The notes beneath the pieces were generated by a model that saw only the letters and a program-made list of their open reading frames with translations, was not told where the DNA came from and did no database searches. From contig JADHWH010000015.1 of assembly GCA_016783555.1 (NCBI GenBank), forward strand, positions 1-35,825: a stretch of DNA of 35,825 nucleotides. Reading direction: 5' to 3'. Made by a program: the position numbers and the translations under genes. Numbering within the stretch: the first letter of the stretch is position 1; each line of letters opens with the position of its first letter. The DNA comes from Candidatus Omnitrophota bacterium. GTDB taxonomy: Bacteria > Omnitrophota > Gorgyraeia > JABMRJ01. Positions 29,150 through 35,825 of this stretch are shown here, piece by piece.

Positions 29150-29672
29150 GGAAAAGTATTTTATAAATAAGAGAGGCGGCTTTACTATACCAGAGGTCCT
29201 TTGCGCGTCCGTGATACTGCTCTTTGTATTAATGGCCGTCTTCTCCACCTATCTTATGCTGGCCCAGTATGTGACCGATACGACCGCGCAGGCCGGATTG
29301 CAGGGCAAGGCAAGGGTCGTTGTTGACAGGATAGCGCGGGATATAAGGCTGGCATCCGGCATAAGCTGCCCTTCCGCGGGGACAAGTATAACATTGACTT
29401 TTGATCCTGCGAAGATCGGCCAGACAGGCTCTTCGTGGAATACAAGATATAGGCTGGTCAGTGATGAAATCCTATATTCCTCTGACGGAACTGATGATTC
29501 CGAAATCTCAATCTTAGACAGCGTGAGCATAAATACGGGCGACGTGCTCTTTTTGTATGATGACACGAAAGAGACGGTTACAATAGATGTTAGGACGGAG
29601 AATACCCCTTTAAGCGGGACCATGCAGTCAACGCGTTTTACAACAGTAGTTCAATTGAGAAATGCGTCATAA
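29136..29672 (+). CDS. Prepilin-type (PilW-like) protein
   Basis: KRGG^FTIPEVLCASVILLFVLMAVFSTYLML. Confidence 0.8.
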   Translation: MIICKEKYFINKRGGFTIPEVLCASVILLFVLMAVFSTYLMLAQYVTDTTAQAGLQGKARVVVDRIARDIRLASGISCPSAGTSITLTFDPAKIGQTGSSWNTRYRLVSDEILYSSDGTDDSEISILDSVSINTGDVLFLYDDTKETVTIDVRTENTPLSGTMQSTRFTTVVQLRNAS

Positions 29673-31206
29673 AAAAGATAGCAATAGCAAAGGATATGCC
29701 TTAGTACTAACCTTGGCCTTTAGCGCCATATTCATTATTATGGTGGCAGGGGTGATGTCTCTGGTTAACGCCGAGATTAACATGGGGAGATATCACGCCG
29801 ATTCCGCAAAGGCGTTCTTTCTGGCAGAGGCAGGCATAGAAAGGGTCATAGCGACTATAAGAGATGGCGGGACACCGTCCGCCAGTTTGGATTTTACTCT
29901 TTCACAGACCGGATTAAGCGATGACGCGACTCTGGACGCCGTTGTTATAACGATAACGTCTTCGACTATAGCGCCTAATACCTACCAGCTGACATCAACT
30001 GCCGCACTGGGCTCATCCACGCGCGTTGTAAAGGCAAATATAATGTATAACCCCCCCTCAAAAGTCTTTGATTACGCTTATTTCATAAACAATTGGGGCT
30101 GGCTGTACGGCGATACCATAACGATAAACGGCGATATACGGTCAAACGGAAGGTGCGATAACGGCGGCTACAACCCCGTGGTCGAGGGAGAGATTTACGC
30201 GGCACAGGGGATAGGCGGACAGGAGAATTATAGAGGTAAAGCCGGAACTGTGGTAGATGAGGAATATATATATCAGCACCCGAATTCACCCGTGGTGAGC
30301 ATGCCTAATCTTCAGGATTTGAGCTATTATGAAACCGCGGCGGTGAGCGCCGAGAGCACCATATCCATAGGCGATACAGTTATAGTAAGCGCCGTATTCG
30401 GCGATGACGCGGGTGAGTGCGGGAATATAGTGTTAGTGGGTACCACGACTAACCCTGTTCATGTTGACGGCCCTGTTGTCGTGAGAGGGGATGTTGTGAT
30501 TACAGGAACGATAACGGGACAGGGGACGGTCTATTCCGGAAGAAATGTCTATGTGGCCGGCGGCATAACCTACAGCAATCCCCCTGATAGCCCGCGCCCT
30601 TCTTCAGACGACCAGGGTGTAATAGACCAGTGGGTAGCCGATAATGAGAATAAGGATATAGTGGGATTCGCCGCTTCTGAAAATGTGGTCTTGGGTGATT
30701 ACACGGGCACTACGGGAGGGCCTTGGTATGCGGATAACTGGCTCTTCTCTATGGGGAGTGAAGACGTAGGAGAGGATGGCATACCGGATACTTCTGATAC
30801 AGGCGAAGGAGACGGCGTCTTTCAGAGCGCTTACGAAGATCTTGACGGGGACGGCATCTTTGATAATAACTATACATGGACAGACATACAGACGCAGGTC
30901 GACATAACAAGCTTCTATAATGTGCCGGGAGGCGTAACTGGCTTCGGGGATCTTGCGACCAATTATATCAGCAGCGTAGACGGCATATATTATACCAACC
31001 ATGCCTTTGCTGGGAGAGTGGGATATGACGTGGTGGTCAACGGATCCATTATATCCAAAGACGAAGCGATAATATATAGAAATTATATTACTATGAATTA
31101 TGACGAGAGGACAAACAGCAAATATAAATCTGACCCCAATTGGCTGATAGACCTGCAGTTGCCGTTCTCCGAAAGAGTCCGGGTCATAGGATGGTGGGAA
31201 GGATGA
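29662..31206 (+). CDS. PilX-like pilus assembly / minor pseudopilin protein with Ca-binding-like loops
   Basis: KGYALVLTLAFSAIFIIMVAGVMSLVNAEINMGRYHADSAKAFFLAEAGIERV; EDLDGDGIFDN near the C-terminal third. Confidence 0.65.
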   Translation: MRHKKDSNSKGYALVLTLAFSAIFIIMVAGVMSLVNAEINMGRYHADSAKAFFLAEAGIERVIATIRDGGTPSASLDFTLSQTGLSDDATLDAVVITITSSTIAPNTYQLTSTAALGSSTRVVKANIMYNPPSKVFDYAYFINNWGWLYGDTITINGDIRSNGRCDNGGYNPVVEGEIYAAQGIGGQENYRGKAGTVVDEEYIYQHPNSPVVSMPNLQDLSYYETAAVSAESTISIGDTVIVSAVFGDDAGECGNIVLVGTTTNPVHVDGPVVVRGDVVITGTITGQGTVYSGRNVYVAGGITYSNPPDSPRPSSDDQGVIDQWVADNENKDIVGFAASENVVLGDYTGTTGGPWYADNWLFSMGSEDVGEDGIPDTSDTGEGDGVFQSAYEDLDGDGIFDNNYTWTDIQTQVDITSFYNVPGGVTGFGDLATNYISSVDGIYYTNHAFAGRVGYDVVVNGSIISKDEAIIYRNYITMNYDERTNSKYKSDPNWLIDLQLPFSERVRVIGWWEG

Positions 31207-31664
31207 AGCTAAAAATAGAGACCGTCATTGTATCCGTCTTTGCCTTTTTTCTCTTAGTCCCAAGCAGCGCTTATGCGCTTAGGCCGCTGGGCACTAAGTC
31301 TGTAGATGCGGAATCGAAAAAGGTCGTCTCTCAAGAAGGGGCAGCCGAAGAGATATCGGCAAAAGATGTCAGTGGAATGAAGAGGCGGATAGCCGAAGAG
31401 ATAGAGAAGACTAAAGAAGAGAAGAGGAAGATAATAGAGAAGGTAAAGAAGGAGGGACCACCCGCTGTAAGAAAAAGAAGACCATTCGAAGCAGTCGAAG
31501 GTGTTCGTTATACAGCAAGGCCTGAGCCGAAGATAATAGAGCCGACCCAGAGGCATAATGTATTAATCAAGGAAAGACCGTTTGTGGTGATCTTGACACT
31601 TCTTGCGTTAGCCGGTATAGCATACCTGCTCTACAGACTCATATTAAGAAGAATGAGCAAATAG
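31203..31664 (+). CDS. Exported/membrane protein of unknown function
   Basis: MKLKIETVIVSVFAFFLLVPSSAYALRPLG signal, charged middle, C-terminal TM FVVILTLLALAGIAYLLYRLILRR; the track's 31140 start is too long. Confidence 0.65.
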   Translation: MKLKIETVIVSVFAFFLLVPSSAYALRPLGTKSVDAESKKVVSQEGAAEEISAKDVSGMKRRIAEEIEKTKEEKRKIIEKVKKEGPPAVRKRRPFEAVEGVRYTARPEPKIIEPTQRHNVLIKERPFVVILTLLALAGIAYLLYRLILRRMSK

Positions 31665-31694
31665 GCCCGCCTTTTTTCTTGCGTATTTATCATA

Positions 31695-31723
31695 TTTACA
31701 TTTATCTTTACTTATGATATAAT
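31695..31723 (+). promoter_or_regulatory. Sigma70-type promoter of rpsO-pnp
   Basis: TTTACA (31695-31700), 17-bp spacer, TATAAT (31718-31723). Confidence 0.75.
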
Positions 31724-31755
31724 ATGCACAAAATAATAACAAAAGAAGGGGTACG

Positions 31756-32022
31756 ATGTTGGCTAAAGAGAAAAAGACAAAGGTTATAGAAGACTATAAA
31801 ACCCATCCTAAGGATACGGGTTCTTGTAGTGTCCAGATAGCGCTTCTGACCGAAAGGATAAATAGCCTGACCACGCATTTTAAGACCCACAAGAAAGACC
31901 ACCATTCCAGACAGGGGCTACTTAAACTGGTCAACCAGAGAAGGCGTCTTTTGGACTACTTGAAGAGATACGACGAAAACAAATACAAGGAACTCATCAA
32001 GAAGCTGGATATAAGGAAATAG
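31756..32022 (+). CDS. rpsO: 30S ribosomal protein S15
   Basis: [51 protein letters not shown]. Confidence 0.97.
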   Translation: MLAKEKKTKVIEDYKTHPKDTGSCSVQIALLTERINSLTTHFKTHKKDHHSRQGLLKLVNQRRRLLDYLKRYDENKYKELIKKLDIRK

Positions 32023-32028
32023 CGATAT

Positions 32029-32063
32029 CGTCATCGCTGTAAAGTATCAGCTCTCTAATGACG
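32029..32063 (+). promoter_or_regulatory. Stem-loop in rpsO-pnp intercistronic leader
   Basis: CGTCAT-c-GCTG-taaagtat-CAGC-tctcta-ATGACG. Confidence 0.45.
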
Positions 32064-32098
32064 CTCTTGAGGTTCCCCTACACAAGAAAGGATGCTAA

Positions 32099-34249
32099 AT
32101 GAATAAGCGTTTCGAGACTAAGATTGGCAATGAATCTCTTATAATAGAGACAGGAAAATACGCAAAGCAGGCGAATGGTTCTTGCACTGTCCAGCTTGGC
32201 GGTACTTTAGTATTGGTTACGTGCGTAACCTCAAAAAAACCGAGGGAAGGGATAGACTTCTTCCCCTTGACGGTTGAGTATCAGGAAAAGACATACGCGG
32301 CAGGCAAGATCCCGGGAGGATTTTTTAAGAGGGAAGGAAGGCCCAGTCAGAAAGAGATATTGACGGCCCGCCTTATCGATAGGCCTGTCAGACCGCTCTT
32401 TCCGAAAGGCTTCATTAACGAAGTGCAGGTGATGGCAATAGTGCTCTCTTATGATGGCCAGAACGATTCGGATATCTTGGCGCTTATAGGCGCATCGTGC
32501 GCTCTCTCTATTTCCAGCATACCTTTTAACGGCCCTATCGGAGCGGTAAGGGTAGGCAGGATAAATAACGAGTTTGTGATAAATCCGACGTTTAGCCAGT
32601 TAGATGAATCTGCGCTTGATCTGGTTGTGACCGTGACAAAAGACGGCGTTATCATGCTGGAAGGAAACTCAAGCGAGCTTAAGGAAGAGATTATATACGA
32701 AGCGGTAAATTTCGCTTATAAACAGTCAAAGGCGGTAATCGCTTTTATAGACGGCATTGTAAAGGAATGCGGCAGGAAGAAGATTACGCCGGAGCTTAAG
32801 GAGATCGATCCGGACCTGCAGGCTCAAGTTGAAAAATTAGCGTCCGCCGAGCTCGACAGGATAAACGGCATGAATGCCAAAGAAGAACGCATAGAGACAT
32901 TCGATATCCTGGCGAAAGAGATAGTATCTAAGCTGGTAACAGAGGATGGGCCGCATGAGGAGAGCGATGTAAAAAAAGCGCTCTCTAAAGTAGAGAAAGA
33001 GAAGGTAAGACAGCTTATATTAAAAGATAAGAGACGTGTGGATGGAAGGGGTTTTACCGATGTAAGGTCTATATCCTGCGAGACAGGGATACTGCCTCGA
33101 ACACATGGTTCGGGGCTCTTTACAAGAGGCGAGACGCAGAGCATTGCGGTGACGACCCTGGGCACAAGCGCCGATGAGCAGATGATAGACGCGCTTAAAG
33201 GCAAGGCCTATAAAAGTTTTATGCTCCATTATAATTTTCCTCCGTTTAGCGTGGGAGAGGTAAGGCCTGTGAGAGGTCCCGGAAGGCGGGAGATAGGGCA
33301 CGGCGCATTGGCGGAGAGGGCCCTTAAGGCCGTAATGCCTTCCAATGAGGACTTTCCCTATACCATAAGACTGGTCTCTGATATATTGGAATCTAACGGC
33401 TCTTCCAGCATGGCGACGGTATGTGCGGGAACACTCTCTCTTATGGATGCGGGCGTTCCTATAAAGGCGCCTGTCAGCGGGATAGCGCTCGGGCTTGTTA
33501 AGGAGAATGACAAAGAGATTATCCTGACGGATATCGGCGGTGTCGAGGACCATTATGGCGATATGGATTTTAAGGTGGCCGGCACAAAAGAAGGCGTTAC
33601 GGCCATCCAGATGGACCTTAAGATAGGGGGCATATCTCTGGATTTGGTAAAGAAGGCTCTTAGCCAGGCGCATGATGCGCGATTGGTTATATTGGATGAG
33701 ATGAAGAGCGTAATCTCAAAGCCTAAAGAGTCTATCTCTGAATACGCGCCGAAAATTGTAGTGCTGCGCATAAATCCTGATAAGATAGGAGAACTTATAG
33801 GCCCCGGCGGTAAGAATATAAAGCGTATAACAGCGGAGACAGGCGCGACTATAGACATAGAAGATGACGGCACCGTCCAGATAGGCGCAATAGACACGGT
33901 TGCCTGCGATAAGGCGGTTGAGGCGGTAAAGAGGATTACGCAGGGTGTCGAGGTTGGTAAGATATATCTTGGGAAGGTTAAAAGAATTATGGAGTTCGGC
34001 GCCTTTTGCGAAGTTCTTCCGGGGAAGGAAGGCCTTATCCGCATATCAGAGCTTGCCAATAAATTTGTTAAGAAGGTAGAGGATGAGGTAAAGGTCGGCC
34101 AGGAATTTCCCGTTAAGGTAATAGAGATAGACCCTCAAGGCAGGATTAATTTGAGCAAGAAGCAGGCTGTCGATAAAAAAGAAGGGCAAGATGAGAGTCA
34201 TCACGAAAAGCACAAAAGATTGGATCACAAAGATAAAGGTAAACATTAA
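32099..34249 (+). CDS. pnp: Polyribonucleotide nucleotidyltransferase
   Basis: Two RNase PH domains, KH (INPDKIGELIGPGGKNIKRITAETGATIDIEDDG) and S1 domains. Confidence 0.97.
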   Translation: MNKRFETKIGNESLIIETGKYAKQANGSCTVQLGGTLVLVTCVTSKKPREGIDFFPLTVEYQEKTYAAGKIPGGFFKREGRPSQKEILTARLIDRPVRPLFPKGFINEVQVMAIVLSYDGQNDSDILALIGASCALSISSIPFNGPIGAVRVGRINNEFVINPTFSQLDESALDLVVTVTKDGVIMLEGNSSELKEEIIYEAVNFAYKQSKAVIAFIDGIVKECGRKKITPELKEIDPDLQAQVEKLASAELDRINGMNAKEERIETFDILAKEIVSKLVTEDGPHEESDVKKALSKVEKEKVRQLILKDKRRVDGRGFTDVRSISCETGILPRTHGSGLFTRGETQSIAVTTLGTSADEQMIDALKGKAYKSFMLHYNFPPFSVGEVRPVRGPGRREIGHGALAERALKAVMPSNEDFPYTIRLVSDILESNGSSSMATVCAGTLSLMDAGVPIKAPVSGIALGLVKENDKEIILTDIGGVEDHYGDMDFKVAGTKEGVTAIQMDLKIGGISLDLVKKALSQAHDARLVILDEMKSVISKPKESISEYAPKIVVLRINPDKIGELIGPGGKNIKRITAETGATIDIEDDGTVQIGAIDTVACDKAVEAVKRITQGVEVGKIYLGKVKRIMEFGAFCEVLPGKEGLIRISELANKFVKKVEDEVKVGQEFPVKVIEIDPQGRINLSKKQAVDKKEGQDESHHEKHKRLDHKDKGKH

Positions 34250-34673
34250 GAGAAAGGATGATTGCGGGGATCTGCCGCTGCCCGCTTATGCGACGGAAGG
34301 CTCGAGTGGCATGGATCTCTATGCGGACGTAAAAGGTCAGCCGGTCATCAGGCCCGGCGATATAAAACTGGTATCTTGCGGCGTATATCTATCTATTCCG
34401 CATGGGTATGAAGCAGAGATTAGGCCGAGGAGTGGATTGGCGTTAAGGCACGGGATTACTCTGGTCAATACTCCCGGAACGATAGACTCAGATTATAGAG
34501 GGCTCGTAAGCGTTATACTGACGAATTTAGGCAGGGAAGATTTTATAGTCAAGCGCGGCGACAGAATAGCGCAGATGGTCTTTAAGAAGATTGCGGTAGC
34601 CGAGCTTGTAGTCATAGATGAGTTGGATGAGACTGTAAGGTCCGCCGGTGGATTCGGCCATACGGGTATATAA
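34191..34673 (+). CDS. dut: dUTP diphosphatase
   Basis: YATEGSSGMDLYAD, RPRSGLALRHGITLVNTPGTIDSDYRG, GDRIAQMVF, GGFGHTG; start overlaps pnp. Confidence 0.93.
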   Translation: MRVITKSTKDWITKIKVNIKRKDDCGDLPLPAYATEGSSGMDLYADVKGQPVIRPGDIKLVSCGVYLSIPHGYEAEIRPRSGLALRHGITLVNTPGTIDSDYRGLVSVILTNLGREDFIVKRGDRIAQMVFKKIAVAELVVIDELDETVRSAGGFGHTGI

Positions 34674-34679
34674 AATACA

Positions 34680-35450
34680 ATGTCTATTATTGAATCTATT
34701 CTTTGGGGGGCCTTGCAGGGGCTGACAGAGTTTATACCGGTAAGCAGCTCCGGGCACCTTGTCGTTATACCTCATATCCTTGGCGTAGCTGCGCCGAATT
34801 TAGTATTCAACATAGCCGTACATGCAGGTACTCTGCTTGCGGTTATCATATATTTTAGAAAGGATATACCAAAGCTCTTTACGGCTAAGAAGAGGCTGGG
34901 GCTTTTGGTTCTTCTCGCGACTATACCGGTATTTATTTGCGGGTTTTTATTCGCAGACAAGATTAAAGGATTCTTCGGATATTCGAGGTATCTGGGATGG
35001 TTCTTTGTTATAAATGGGTGCATGCTTCTTTTTTTGCATCTAAAATTGCGCAACAGGCTTAATATGGCATCGGCGAACTCAAACTCGACACCGAATATAT
35101 GGCAGGCGCTTATAATCGGCGTTGTTCAGTCTCTCGCGCTCTTTCCCGGAATATCCAGAAGCGGCATTACTATCACAACGGGTGTATTCACGGGCCTTGA
35201 TAGAGAGGATGCATATAAGTTTTCATTTTTGTTATTTATACCGGCAGCGTTACTGGCTTTTCTATTCAGCATCAAAGAGGCAGCGATAGAAGGCGGTTTT
35301 AATATAACTCTGTTGATAGGTGCTCTATTCAGCGCGTTATTTGGATTATTGGCGTTAAAGGCCCTCTTTTTTCTCCTTAAAAGGGCCAGATTGTATCTTT
35401 TCGGCTTTTATTGCATAGCCGTTGGATTATTGGCGATTTACGTCTTTTAA
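34680..35450 (+). CDS. uppP: Undecaprenyl-diphosphatase
   Basis: GALQGLTEFIPVSSSGHLVV, FPGISRSGITITTG (BacA/UppP motifs). Confidence 0.95.
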   Translation: MSIIESILWGALQGLTEFIPVSSSGHLVVIPHILGVAAPNLVFNIAVHAGTLLAVIIYFRKDIPKLFTAKKRLGLLVLLATIPVFICGFLFADKIKGFFGYSRYLGWFFVINGCMLLFLHLKLRNRLNMASANSNSTPNIWQALIIGVVQSLALFPGISRSGITITTGVFTGLDREDAYKFSFLLFIPAALLAFLFSIKEAAIEGGFNITLLIGALFSALFGLLALKALFFLLKRARLYLFGFYCIAVGLLAIYVF

Positions 35451-35459
35451 TCTCCTTAA

Positions 35460-35488
35460 TCTAACCAGGTTAGATTAACCTGGTTAGA
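35460..35488 (+). repeat. Perfect 13-bp palindrome upstream of ftsK
   Basis: TCTAACCAGGTTA-GAT-TAACCTGGTTAGA. Confidence 0.85.
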
Positions 35489-35504
35489 GGTTGGAAAGTG
35501 CGAT

Positions 35505-35825
35505 ATGAAAGAAGAGAGAATAAATGAGATATGGGCGATATTCCTCCTTGCGGTCACGATACTTCTCTTTGTAAGTCTCTTCAGCTTTGATCCCACCGAT
35601 CTGTCTTTTTATACATCGAATCCAAATGTCCCTGTTAAGAATTTTACCGGGATGGCAGGCGCGTACCTGGCAGGGGTTCTCATGTTTACCATAGGAAGGG
35701 CGAGTTTTGTAATACCCTTCATTACTCTTAGCTGGGCGGTGGGCAGGTTCATAGGAAGGATACCGGAGAAGTCCTATCTCAAGGCACTCGGCGCGGTAGT
35801 CCTCACTATAGCGACAAGCTCGTTT
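35505..35825 (+). CDS. ftsK: DNA translocase FtsK/SpoIIIE, N-terminal membrane domain (3'-truncated)
   Basis: Open frame MKEERINEIWAIFLLAVTILLFVSLFSFDPTDLSFYTSNPNVPVKNFTGMAGAYLAGVLMFTIG resembles FtsK 4TM. Confidence 0.85.
   Translation, partial: MKEERINEIWAIFLLAVTILLFVSLFSFDPTDLSFYTSNPNVPVKNFTGMAGAYLAGVLMFTIGRASFVIPFITLSWAVGRFIGRIPEKSYLKALGAVVLTIATSSF

Noticed and set aside
31140-31202. Upstream part of the 31140 ORF
   Set aside because: Overlaps the PilX-like gene and precedes a clear signal peptide starting at 31203.

Overview
The window is a gene-dense, almost entirely plus-strand bacterial chromosome segment. Gene content and style suggest a candidate-phylum bacterium, possibly Omnitrophota; this is an inference and was not checked. 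Main blocks: (1) argH(partial)-lysA-dapF-dapA-dapB-dapL, then folK-panC and a ferredoxin-fused etfA; (2) a small MerR-type HTH gene and smc; (3) an FMN riboswitch with a readable terminator/antiterminator, followed by ribBA-ribH-nusB-PHP-ribD-ribE; (4) two tandem TIGR04073-like exported proteins, convergent fxsA, tRNA-Pro(CGG), acyP, a phosphoesterase, ligA, a lipoprotein gene, an MBL-fold gene and xerD; (5) a CCA-adding-type nucleotidyltransferase, DUF503, rbfA, nrnA, truB, ribF; (6) a pseudopilin-like insertion before rpsO-pnp, then dut, uppP and ftsK(partial). Most genes are housekeeping. The most unusual signal is a palindromic element present twice. It has 15-bp perfect arms, ACCCCGTTAGACCTC / GAGGTCTAACGGGGT, at 12539-12598 and 26980-27054. 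Its 3' arm is the Shine-Dalgarno plus GTG start of ribBA and truB, and its 5' arm encodes a mini-ORF starting MNPVRP. A related perfect palindrome precedes ftsK. A second unusual structure is a 104-bp heptad-armed cloverleaf between xerD and the nucleotidyltransferase gene. No CRISPR array, transposase, phage module or recognisable defence system was seen.
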